Source of the DNA: Lachnospiraceae bacterium AM93-12TA
GTDB lineage: Bacteria > Bacillota > Clostridia > Lachnospirales > Lachnospiraceae
DNA length: 55,650 bases
Assembly (NCBI GenBank): GCA_027698105.1
Contig: JAQERH010000014.1
Coordinates: 1 to 55,650 of the forward strand
Reading direction: 5' to 3'
Shown: positions 8,480-15,817 of the stretch, piece after piece
Layout of the letters: each line of letters opens with the position of its first letter
Position numbering within the stretch: position 1 is the first letter of the stretch
The notes under the pieces: generated by a model
Database searches by the model: none
Told to the model about the DNA's origin: nothing
The model's input: the letters and a program-made list of their open reading frames with translations, nothing else
Program-made: the position numbers and the translations under genes

Positions 8480-9238
8480 CTATTTTTTCTTTACTACAAA
8501 AAACTCCTCCGGTTTCTGCTCCGGCGCATCTTCTGGAAGCCCCTTCTCCTTTACAGGGCTTTCCGGCTGCTTATGCCACTCATACCAGCCGCCGTCGTAA
8601 ACGTGGATATTTTCCCATCCCATGGCCTGGGCGTAAAAATATGTCTCGCTGGCTCTCCAGCCAGTTCCGCAGTGGAATACTACCTCTTTGTCCGGAGTAA
8701 TTCCCCAGCGCTCCCAGCGGTCTTCCATCATTTCATAGTTAAACATGGTATTGTCCACGTTTCTGAAGTCCTCCATGCTGTATGGATCAGAACCTGCATA
8801 TCCAAATCTGGACTTGGCAATGTCTCCGGCTTCTCCGATATAGGTATAACCGCTGATATTTCCCAGATATTCCTCCCAGCTTCTGATAGAAGCAATAACT
8901 GCATTCTCATTGTTTACAGCTGCCAGTTCCTCCTCGTAATCATAGATCACATCTGGATTCTGCGGAACCTCTGCTCTGAATTCCGCCGCCTCTGGCTGAT
9001 GGATTTCTGTATCCCATTCTCTTCCCTCTAAAGCCCACAAGGTCTTGCCTCCGTTTACAAGGCGGATATCCTCCACGCCTGCATACTTCATAATCAGGCC
9101 TGCTCTTGCCGCTGCTGTAGTTGCCGCTGTTGTTCCGTAAAGCACTACAGTTGTGTCCTTTGTAATTCCAAGCCCCTCCAGTGTCTTCTGAATCTCCTCA
9201 TCAGACGGGCGGTTCCAGAACTTTAACTGCTCTTCCAT
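8480..9238 (-). CDS. YnjE-like rhodanese, C-terminal fragment with the active cysteine
   Basis: The downstream part of the interrupted rhodanese gene, 252 residues if translation begins at the ATG in the repeat copy at 9236-9238. It holds the rest of the second rhodanese domain (VVLYGTTAATTAA, no cysteine in the loop) and the third domain, whose loop VFHCGTGWRASET carries the only apparent catalytic cysteine (C190), matching the CGTGWR-type loop of E. coli YnjE. No Shine-Dalgarno sequence precedes the ATG and there is no signal peptide, so as an independent product it would be cytosolic and poorly made. It is in the same frame as the upstream fragment. Confidence 0.7.
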   Translation of the reverse strand: MEEQLKFWNRPSDEEIQKTLEGLGITKDTTVVLYGTTAATTAAARAGLIMKYAGVEDIRLVNGGKTLWALEGREWDTEIHQPEAAEFRAEVPQNPDVIYDYEEELAAVNNENAVIASIRSWEEYLGNISGYTYIGEAGDIAKSRFGYAGSDPYSMEDFRNVDNTMFNYEMMEDRWERWGITPDKEVVFHCGTGWRASETYFYAQAMGWENIHVYDGGWYEWHKQPESPVKEKGLPEDAPEQKPEEFFVVKKK

Positions 9239-9320
9239 GGGAACTACCGGTAAGAATTTATTTTATTATAAGGAGGAAATCACGTTCCAGAACTTTAACT
9301 GCTCTTCCATGGGAACTACC
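9212..9320. repeat. 37-bp direct repeat with 35-bp spacer interrupting the rhodanese gene
   Basis: Identical copies at 9212-9248 and 9284-9320, offset by exactly 72 bases. The spacer 9249-9283 is AT-rich and brings a TAA stop into the rhodanese frame five codons after the second copy on the coding strand. Read on the plus strand the spacer ends in TAAGGAGGAAATCAC, a near-perfect ribosome binding sequence pointing the wrong way for this gene. Recombination or slippage between the copies would delete 72 bp and restore the reading frame. Confidence 0.9.
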
Positions 9321-10069
9321 TCATAGTCAGCCAGAGCGCGGAGACCCGGAACGTGGTTGATTGCATCTGCATTGACATTAACTGCCCCCGGAAGATGACC
9401 TTTTCCATACTCCTCCGTCTCGCTGGCCAGAGAAACCTCTACGATCTGGAAATCATTTCCATCATAGCTTTCCGGATTCTTTCCGTCTGCCAGATCCTGT
9501 ACCCACTGAGGAGATACGTACATCTGGTATCCGGGAAGGCTGACTGCCTCTCCTCCGTCTTCCAGATATGCCTCATAGCCTCCCTCCAGAACAGACAGAT
9601 CCTCAAAACCAAGCTCCTGATATTTCTTCGCTGTCTCCTCAGAAACAGTGCCATTTCCGTAGAGAACCGTCTCCTTAGACCGATCCAGACCGCGGCGCTC
9701 CAGCTCCAGTTCCATGGTCGTTCCTATGGCTGATTCCTTCTCCAGATCCATGGACAGCCAGCTCTCCGGGAAATCGACAGCACCCTCCATGTGGCCGCCT
9801 TCTCCCTCTGCTGTCTTCCAGCCAATATACTGCTCCTCTGAACGGACGTCAATCAGCTGAATCTCCTTGTCCCTGATCTCCTCCACAGTAACAGATCCGA
9901 TTTCTCCCTGGGCCTGTGCTCCTGTCTCTTCTGCTGCAGCGCTTTCTGCCGCTGTCTCTGCTGCAGTTGTCTGTGCTGTTTCAGCTGTTTCCTTTGCCCC
10001 TCCTGAGCAGGCACCCAGAACGGCTGCTGACGCTGCCGCCATGGCTGTTATCCAGATTTTCTTTTTCAT
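9266..10069 (-). CDS. YnjE-like rhodanese lipoprotein, N-terminal fragment
   Basis: The upstream part of the interrupted gene, 267 residues. It starts MKKKIWITAM with a lipobox ending at C21 (VLGAC), an Ala/Thr/Glu-rich linker (residues ~23-60), the first rhodanese domain (about 65-160, loop VLYGNGTVSEE, where cysteine is replaced by glycine/asparagine) and the start of the second. Translation stops after five spacer-encoded residues (VISSL). The ATG at 10067-10069 has AGGAGG upstream and overlaps the preceding gene's stop (ATGA). The fragment lacks any catalytic-loop cysteine, so if made alone it could only bind, not transfer, sulfur or selenium. Confidence 0.75.
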   Translation of the reverse strand: MKKKIWITAMAAASAAVLGACSGGAKETAETAQTTAAETAAESAAAEETGAQAQGEIGSVTVEEIRDKEIQLIDVRSEEQYIGWKTAEGEGGHMEGAVDFPESWLSMDLEKESAIGTTMELELERRGLDRSKETVLYGNGTVSEETAKKYQELGFEDLSVLEGGYEAYLEDGGEAVSLPGYQMYVSPQWVQDLADGKNPESYDGNDFQIVEVSLASETEEYGKGHLPGAVNVNADAINHVPGLRALADYEVVPMEEQLKFWNVISSL

Positions 10070-10671
10070 ACCTCTGGTTCCTCCTTTTTGTGATATTTTG
10101 TAAATAATAATTCCAGTAAACGGTTTAAAAGATAACCGCACAGAATTCCCGACCCATAGAGAAGAAGTGTGTCCTTCCATCCTGAGCGCAGATATCCGGT
10201 ATAGCTCCCCGCCAGATAGGAAAACATACCTCTGTCTCCCAATACTTCTCTGTTAAAGAGATAGTATAATAAAAAAGATAACGGCTTTAATGCAAATGTC
10301 CCTCCCAGTACGGAAACTCCGTAGCGCAGCACATGAAATCTCTTTTTGTGCCATAAAAGTCCCGCCAAAGCCGCCTCTGCCATCTGAAACAGCAGCACAT
10401 AGAGCAGCACGCCGCTGCCCATTCCAATGTTGTTAAGGATAATAGAAGCCGCTGCCGCATACAGCGCACCTCCCACCGGTCCGAATTTCATGCTCATGAG
10501 CATCACTGGAATATTGTTGGCATAAACCAGCTTTCCCACCGAGGCCACCATGGGGAGAACTGCCGTCACTCCAGTAACTGCTGCTGCTGTCAGAACTGCA
10601 GCGATTCCCTCTAAAAGCTCTGGGAACTCTCTTTTTTCTCTCGTTTCATCTGTCTTCAGCTCCTGTCTCAT
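10066..10671 (-). CDS. Small membrane protein resembling ECF transporter S components
   Basis: A 201-residue protein with five or six predicted membrane segments and charged ends. The segment MKFGPVGGALYAAAASIILN and overall size resemble the substrate-capture (S) subunits of energy-coupling factor vitamin transporters, though no S-family signature is clear. It sits five bases after the kinase-like gene and overlaps the rhodanese start by four bases, so it belongs to the operon. It might deliver a small solute using a shared ECF module encoded elsewhere, or be an unrelated membrane protein. Confidence 0.5.
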   Translation of the reverse strand: MRQELKTDETREKREFPELLEGIAAVLTAAAVTGVTAVLPMVASVGKLVYANNIPVMLMSMKFGPVGGALYAAAASIILNNIGMGSGVLLYVLLFQMAEAALAGLLWHKKRFHVLRYGVSVLGGTFALKPLSFLLYYLFNREVLGDRGMFSYLAGSYTGYLRSGWKDTLLLYGSGILCGYLLNRLLELLFTKYHKKEEPEV

Positions 10672-10676
10672 ATTCC

Positions 10677-11699
10677 CTAAGCTTCCCTTTCTCCCTCAAT
10701 CATCGATCCGATTCCGGCCAGGAATCCGGCGTCCAGATATTCATCCAGTTTTTTCCTGGTAGACTCGTTCACCAGTTCTCTTCCCGGCTGCCGATACTGA
10801 ACCCAGGCCATGGCGCACCAGGTAATTCCTCTTAAACAGGTAATGGGAATATACAGGCGGGTCCGCTCCCGAATCCCCTCTGTAAGAGCCCCATTTCCCG
10901 CAGAACGGATGTACGCTGTCACAAACGCCTCTCTCTCCTCCTTCGAAAGGATAACATCCGTCTTCCAGAAGGTGGTGGTAGGAGCCAGAAAATGTCCCAA
11001 ATCCTGAGCCGGATCTCCATATAACGGCTTCTCCCAGTCTACGAGAAAAGTCTTCTCTCCCGGCCCGTTTACAAGAAAATTTGTAGAATTAAGCTCTGTG
11101 TTAATGCAGCACTGGAACGGAACTTTCTCCAGGCTGTCTGCCTGTCTCCATCCCAGATCCAGAAGACGCCTGATCTCCCGTTTTGTCTGAAGCTCTCCCA
11201 AAGGAGAATCCATATAGGTTTTTACCATCTCCTCACATTCCTCCAGGATAGCCTGGAGAGGCTTTTTCGGGCAGAACAGGCTGTGTTTCTCCGGAAGTTT
11301 TACACTGTGGACGTCTGCCAGACACTCTGCTGCTGATAAGAGATCCTTCCGGTAGTCAAGTGCCCGGCCCGGCAGAAATTCCATCACCAGAAATCCCTGG
11401 TCGGAAGTCTGCCTGCTTCCATCCACATACAAAGGCTTCGGTGTCCTGCCGGAATCCTTCAGCAGGCAGAGCGCCTGATATTCATATTCAATCTGATGTT
11501 CCAGGTGCATCTGGCTCCCAAAATTCAGCCGGAGTATCAGCTTTTTGCCTGTCACAGGATGGATAAAGAGAAAATTCCGGTTGTACTCCCCCTGAGCCAG
11601 CAGCTCATAGTTCTCCTCCACCCTGTCTGGAAGCCCCAGCGCCTTTCGAAACCTCTCTCCCGTAACAATCTGCTCCAATCCTTCTGGCAGCTGTCTCAT
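10677..11699 (-). CDS. Choline-kinase-like phosphotransferase with altered catalytic loop
   Basis: A 340-residue protein of the aminoglycoside/choline phosphotransferase fold. The N-lobe shows LLAQGEYNRNFLF and KLILRLNF (phosphate loop and lysine region); the C-lobe shows INTELNSTNFLV and FLVDWEKPLYGDPAQDL. In active kinases the catalytic loop reads H-x-D-x4-N and ends in N; here His is absent and Asp is replaced by Glu, while the metal-binding Asn and Asp are kept. It may be catalytically changed or use a special substrate. The start at 11699 is preferred over 11726 because GGAGG lies just before it. It is encoded between a glycosyltransferase and a membrane protein, suggesting action on a sugar or sugar-alcohol. 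Confidence 0.72.
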   Translation of the reverse strand: MRQLPEGLEQIVTGERFRKALGLPDRVEENYELLAQGEYNRNFLFIHPVTGKKLILRLNFGSQMHLEHQIEYEYQALCLLKDSGRTPKPLYVDGSRQTSDQGFLVMEFLPGRALDYRKDLLSAAECLADVHSVKLPEKHSLFCPKKPLQAILEECEEMVKTYMDSPLGELQTKREIRRLLDLGWRQADSLEKVPFQCCINTELNSTNFLVNGPGEKTFLVDWEKPLYGDPAQDLGHFLAPTTTFWKTDVILSKEEREAFVTAYIRSAGNGALTEGIRERTRLYIPITCLRGITWCAMAWVQYRQPGRELVNESTRKKLDEYLDAGFLAGIGSMIEGEREA

Positions 11700-11732
11700 C
11701 TTCCTTCCTCCCACAGTTTTTGTCATTCTGCT

Positions 11733-13076
11733 TTATCTGATATCCCGGTACAGTTCTGCAATCCTTTCAATGGCAACGCCGTCCCGGTACATTTTTCTCA
11801 GGCGGTTCATTTTCCACATCAGTTTAAGCTTGGGAATGGTTCCAGGCGGAAATCTCCGATCCGAGGTGTAAATCCTGTGTCCTGCCATTCCAAGCTTCAC
11901 ACCCATTTCTTTCAGCGTAAGAGAAAACTGGTAATCCTCCATAATGGGAATCTCCGAAAACATTCCTGCCTGAAAGAACAGATCCCGGTCAAGAAAGATC
12001 CCCTGATCGCCGAACATCACCTTTCTGTCCTTAATCCTGTGATTGGAAATCACACGACAGGTAAACATAAAGAAATTTTTCGAATGGAAGGCAATACCGA
12101 AGCATCCGGCTCTGTGTCCGCTCAGTGTCCGGCGGATCTCTCCCAGCGGATTTCTGGGAAGCTCACTGTCGCAGTGAAGGAAAAACAGAATGTCTCCATC
12201 ACTGTTTACTGCTCCTGTATTCATCTGGCAGGCTCTTCCCTTGGGAGATGAAATTACCCTGTATTCCGGACGGATCAGCTCTCTTGTCCCGTCCGTGCTC
12301 CCGCCGTCCACAAACAGAATTTCACATCTGTCCTTCAGTGGAAGAAGCTGTCTCTGCATGGCTTCAATCGTTTTTGCTTCATTGTAAACAGGTACAATAA
12401 TAGAAATTTTTCGAATTTTCGTGACAAAACTTCCTGTCCGACTGGCGGCCTGTTCCGGATTCCGCTTCATTCTCCCATAAAAATCTCTTAAATCTTCCGG
12501 TGTATCCATATCAGAAAGAGTATCTGTAAATCCCACTGTAAGGCCTGCTTCAGAAATCTGATCCAGGGTTTCCTGGAATACACGGCTGTGGCCATATTCA
12601 TTCAGCCCAAAAACAAGAGGCTGCAGCTTTTTCATACCGACCAGATAGTAACCGCCGTCTGACGTCTTTCCAAATACTATGTCTTTTTCCTGGAGCTTCC
12701 AGAAAGCCTTTCTCAGGTGATGTTCCTGAAGTTCAGGCACATCTGTCCCTATCAGCACACAGGAGTCATATCCCTGCTCAAACACCTGCCGAAACGCGTG
12801 AAGCATCCGCATTCCCAAGTGCTCTCCCTCCTGGGGCATGTATTTCTTCTCTTTCCCCAAAAGCATTTTCAGCCGTTCCAGCTTCCCATTTTCAGGCGCG
12901 TAGCTGACAAAGATATCCGCGCCACAGGCCTCGCACTGCTTTCTGATATCGCTTAAAAAGCAGGCGTGAAGAGCCGCGCACTGGCGCGGAGAAAAATGCG
13001 GCATCATTCTCGTCTTTGTCTTCCCCTGAACAGGAATTCTCGTAAATATAATTAACGCCCGTTTCATCGCTTCCAT
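11733..13076 (-). CDS. Fused DUF2064 transferase and family 2 glycosyltransferase
   Basis: A 447-residue fusion of two nucleotide-sugar transferase folds. Residues ~1-205 are the DUF2064/TIGR04282 type (KTRMMP, LIGTDVPEL, SDGGYYLVGM); residues ~220-447 are a GT2 enzyme of the TIGR04283 type (ISIIVPVYNEAKTIEAM, FVDGGSTDGT, FLHCDSELP, FGDQGIFLDR, EDYQFSLTLKEMG). These two families were named in TIGRFAMs as rSAM/selenodomain-associated transferases 1 and 2 and later linked to arsenosugar synthesis; usually they are neighbouring separate genes. No radical SAM partner is present here. The DxD-like motif reads HCD rather than HAD. A role in making a sugar-linked selenium, sulfur or lipid compound is inference. 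An alternative start three codons in is possible. Confidence 0.8.
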   Translation of the reverse strand: MEAMKRALIIFTRIPVQGKTKTRMMPHFSPRQCAALHACFLSDIRKQCEACGADIFVSYAPENGKLERLKMLLGKEKKYMPQEGEHLGMRMLHAFRQVFEQGYDSCVLIGTDVPELQEHHLRKAFWKLQEKDIVFGKTSDGGYYLVGMKKLQPLVFGLNEYGHSRVFQETLDQISEAGLTVGFTDTLSDMDTPEDLRDFYGRMKRNPEQAASRTGSFVTKIRKISIIVPVYNEAKTIEAMQRQLLPLKDRCEILFVDGGSTDGTRELIRPEYRVISSPKGRACQMNTGAVNSDGDILFFLHCDSELPRNPLGEIRRTLSGHRAGCFGIAFHSKNFFMFTCRVISNHRIKDRKVMFGDQGIFLDRDLFFQAGMFSEIPIMEDYQFSLTLKEMGVKLGMAGHRIYTSDRRFPPGTIPKLKLMWKMNRLRKMYRDGVAIERIAELYRDIR

Positions 13077-13087
13077 CCCCTGTCTCT

Positions 13088-13786
13088 CTAAGCTCTCTGT
13101 TTCTGACGCTCCATATAGATCTTGCGAACCATGACAATCAAAGCTGACAGGGCAAATAAAATCATCAGACCTGTCACAAGAAGTTTCGCACCTCCTGTCA
13201 GCATGCTGCCCACATAGGAGTAAACAATGGTCGCCGGAAGCTGTCCCAGTCCTGTGGCCACAAAGAATGCTCCGAAGGACATGGAGGTAAGGCCTGCCGC
13301 ATAGCTGACAATATCAAAGGACACAAACGGCAGAAGCCGGCAGATAAGTACTGTATTTTTTCCATACTTTTCAAAAAATGTATCGATTTGAGCAAGTCCG
13401 GCCCGGCTGGTCAGCTTCTCTGCCGCATCTCTGCCCAGGATTCTGGCGATGAAAAAGCAGACAGCTGCGCCCGCCATAGCGCTGGACCAGGACAGTAAAG
13501 CCCCCTGCCACCATCCGAAAAGATTTGCATTGGCAAAGGTCAGCAGAAAGGCTGGAAGCGGGGCTGCCACTGACTGAAAAATCATAAGCAGAAATGAAAT
13601 CGCTGCCGCATAGGCTCCATAGGATGCCACAAATTCCTTCACCACTGTAAAATCTCCGCTGGCAAACATTTGAAATACCTGGTTCATGACCGTTTGCACC
13701 GGTTCAATCACATAGTAAGCCCCGACAGCTGCTCCGATTACAGCAAGAAGCAAAAGTCGTTTCACCCAGTTCTTTTTCTTTTCCAT
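13088..13786 (-). CDS. TVP38/TMEM64 family membrane protein (YdjZ-like)
   Basis: A 232-residue integral membrane protein of the DedA/SNARE-associated (VTT) superfamily, with about six hydrophobic segments. The re-entrant loop region is visible as FQSVAAPLPAFLLTFANANLFG and the second family motif as CRLLPFVSFDIVSYAAG. The family includes lipid scramblases and proteins of unknown transport role; E. coli YdjX and YdjZ are its closest functional counterparts by gene order. It lies 28 bases after the DedA-redox fusion gene and 11 bases before the glycosyltransferase gene. Confidence 0.83.
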   Translation of the reverse strand: MEKKKNWVKRLLLLAVIGAAVGAYYVIEPVQTVMNQVFQMFASGDFTVVKEFVASYGAYAAAISFLLMIFQSVAAPLPAFLLTFANANLFGWWQGALLSWSSAMAGAAVCFFIARILGRDAAEKLTSRAGLAQIDTFFEKYGKNTVLICRLLPFVSFDIVSYAAGLTSMSFGAFFVATGLGQLPATIVYSYVGSMLTGGAKLLVTGLMILFALSALIVMVRKIYMERQKQRA

Positions 13787-13814
13787 TATTTTTTCCCTCT
13801 ATTTCTCTATTTTT

Positions 13815-15557
13815 TTATCTCTGTTTCCAAAATCTAAATTTCATTCGGTTGAAAAGAGAATGGCCTGTATCCGGCTTCTCTCCTGTTTCTAAAAGCTTGA
13901 CCAGGGCGTGATCCACATCCCGGTATCCCTTTCTGGCAAGGCTTCCTGAACAGGAGGCACAGTAGGTCATAATCGGATCTTCCTGTCTGAGTTCTTTACA
14001 CATGGAATCAGCCAGTTCCTTTTCCTTTCCCCCGGCGCATCCTCCCAGACCGCAGCACTGGCATTGAGCCGCTGCCTGCAAGTCCCCAGCAAAAAAAGCC
14101 TGAAGCTGGTGAAACAGCTCCCTCTCTTCCCGATCCGGACAGGGCATAAACACAGGGGGAGTTTCCTTTATCTGTACTCCCAGTCCCAGAGACTGAAGCT
14201 TTTCATAGATTCCTGTAACAGGTATGCTCAGACGCCCTTTTAAAAAGTGGTAACAGTTAGGACAAAGCGTTACAATTTCTGTCACTCCTGATTCCCCAAG
14301 TCTCTGTTCTAAGCCTTCCAGGATCCTCTGTTCCTCTGCCTGAAGCCCCAGCTCTGCTACCGGCTTTCCGCAGCAATCAAATACGCTCCCCATTCCAGCC
14401 TCTCTTTTTAAAAGCTCTGCCAGATACTGGGTCGTTTCAGGATAAAAAGAAGGAAAATTACAGCCAGGAAACAAAACACTTCCAGAACTCACATTTTTAT
14501 AATTAGCGAACCGGTAGTGTTTCTTCTCTAACAGCAGAAAGCCATATCCCTTTTCCTTCAGCTTTCCTCCCGCTTCTCTGATCTTACGTCTCCTGAGCTC
14601 CATCACAACCTCTCTGCCATCAATTTTCTTCGGACAGACAGAGGTGCAGGTTCCGCATAGAAAGCAGTGATAGGAAAGCTCCCCCAGCCGCTTCGTATCT
14701 CCCAGGTCAATCTGGTATTTTTTCAGAAACCCACAGTGTTCCTGGCAAATATGGCAGTGAATGCAGTCCTTCTCCGCCTGGGCTGCTGCATCCAGTTCAG
14801 ACAGTGCTTGGGCTTCAAAGGTTTCCCCCATCTGTTCCTGACCAGAACAGGCGTCAGTCTCCTCCTGATTTTCATTGGACATATACTTCTTTTTTAAAAA
14901 CAGCCCCAGGCAGAACACTGCCGCTGCCAGTAGCGCAGCTGCCGTCAGATAAAAAACTCTGTGTTCCGAATCTGTAAGACCCGCTGTACCTATGGTATAC
15001 ATGGCAGTTCCTGGAATCATGAACACAAGCGAACCAGCCAGATAGGCTCCAAAACTGATATCCGTCACCCCATAGGCAAAATTTTGAAGATTATAGGGAA
15101 ACAGAGGAACCAGTCTGGTTATCATCAGAATGAACATCTGATTTTTTCCCGATTCATCAAACAGCCATTTTTTCAGATAGGGATTTTTTACAGCCATTGG
15201 CTTCACCGTGTCATAGAGGAAAAAACGTCCGGCCGCAAAAGCCAGCGCCGCTCCTGCCACAGCTGCCAGCACACAGAGAAGTGTCCCCATCAAAGGCCCA
15301 AAAAGGAGTCCTGCTAATATGGCAAAGGTAACTCCCGGAAGCGCTAACACTACGCTTCCAATTACTGTAAATACAAGGTAAAGCCCGGCCGCCTGCCAGA
15401 AATTTTTCTCAACCAGCTCTTTCAAAAGCTCTGCCGCCTGGCCGCTCGTCAATATCTCCGCCCATCCGACATTTCGTCCCCATAGAAAAAGCAGGAGAAT
15501 GAGTCCTGCAAAAATCCATAGTTTTTTATTTATTTTTCCTGTTTTTTGTCTCTTCAT
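13815..15557 (-). CDS. TVP38 membrane domain fused to ferredoxin and CCG redox domains
   Basis: A 580-residue fusion. Residues ~1-230 form a TVP38/DedA membrane domain (GPLMGTLLCVLAAVAGAAL, MITRLVPLFPYNLQNFAYG) ending in a lysine-rich stop-transfer. A linker is followed by two 4Fe-4S motifs, CIHCHICQEHCG (about 263) and CFLCGTCTSVCP (about 294), and then two cysteine-rich CCG segments of the HdrB/GlpC type (VLFPGC..DCCGKPVAE..LCPNCYHF, then FMPC..QCCGLGGC..YCASCSG). In E. coli the corresponding TVP38 and ferredoxin functions are separate neighbours, YdjX and YdjY. It should bring electrons to the inner face of the membrane. The Shine-Dalgarno sequence before the ATG is weak; a promoter lies at 15630-15658. 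Confidence 0.83.
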   Translation of the reverse strand: MKRQKTGKINKKLWIFAGLILLLFLWGRNVGWAEILTSGQAAELLKELVEKNFWQAAGLYLVFTVIGSVVLALPGVTFAILAGLLFGPLMGTLLCVLAAVAGAALAFAAGRFFLYDTVKPMAVKNPYLKKWLFDESGKNQMFILMITRLVPLFPYNLQNFAYGVTDISFGAYLAGSLVFMIPGTAMYTIGTAGLTDSEHRVFYLTAAALLAAAVFCLGLFLKKKYMSNENQEETDACSGQEQMGETFEAQALSELDAAAQAEKDCIHCHICQEHCGFLKKYQIDLGDTKRLGELSYHCFLCGTCTSVCPKKIDGREVVMELRRRKIREAGGKLKEKGYGFLLLEKKHYRFANYKNVSSGSVLFPGCNFPSFYPETTQYLAELLKREAGMGSVFDCCGKPVAELGLQAEEQRILEGLEQRLGESGVTEIVTLCPNCYHFLKGRLSIPVTGIYEKLQSLGLGVQIKETPPVFMPCPDREERELFHQLQAFFAGDLQAAAQCQCCGLGGCAGGKEKELADSMCKELRQEDPIMTYCASCSGSLARKGYRDVDHALVKLLETGEKPDTGHSLFNRMKFRFWKQR

Positions 15558-15629
15558 AGTTTTGGTTTCAGGCTTTTCCTGTCACTGCCTGTTCCTAAGT
15601 TCCTGACTTTGTACACTAACACTACTACA

Positions 15630-15658
15630 ACTATATGGCACTTTCTGCCTAAAATCAA
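15630..15658 (-). promoter_or_regulatory. Promoter of the DedA-redox fusion operon
   Basis: On the minus strand TTGATT (15653-15658), a 17-base spacer and TATAGT (15630-15635), about 70 bases before the start codon, just after the terminator of the lysR gene. A likely target of the LysR regulator, though no T-N11-A box was assigned with confidence. Confidence 0.55.
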
Positions 15659-15742
15659 ATTTATATCTTCTATAATTTCTTTTACTTATTGCTTTTTTCT
15701 ATTATTAAATAACCACTTCAGACAAAATGCACTGAAAATGAA

Positions 15743-15786
15743 AAGAGATGTTTCCCTGGCCTGGAAAACGGCGGAAAACATCTCTT
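15743..15786 (-). terminator. Terminator after the lysR gene
   Basis: Arms AAGAGATGTTT (15743-15753) and AAACATCTCTT (15776-15786) form an 11-bp stem, followed on the minus strand by TTCATTTTC. It separates the selD-lysR transcript from the downstream transport and redox genes. Confidence 0.8.
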
Positions 15787-15817
15787 CACTCTGCTCTTTG
15801 CAGTCTATCTGGTCTAT

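Larger units (their letters stand above)
8480..10069 (-). pseudogene. Interrupted three-domain YnjE-like rhodanese lipoprotein gene
   Basis: Removing one 37-bp repeat copy plus the 35-bp spacer (72 bp, 24 codons) joins the two fragments in frame into a 505-residue protein: signal peptide with lipidated cysteine, linker, two rhodanese domains without catalytic cysteine, and a third with CGTGWRAS. This is the architecture of E. coli YnjE (one active of three domains). Both fragments otherwise remain free of stops and frameshifts, so the interruption seems recent, reversible or an assembly error rather than old decay. Confidence 0.75.

Noticed and set aside
9212..9320. Direct repeat read as CRISPR or as an IS target duplication
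   Set aside because: Only two copies with one spacer, lying inside a protein-coding frame, no cas genes and no transposase or terminal inverted repeats; a 37-base target duplication would also be exceptionally long.
11733..13076. SenB selenosugar synthase of the selenoneine pathway
   Set aside because: The domains are DUF2064 and GT2, not the SenB family, and no SenA-like gene is present.
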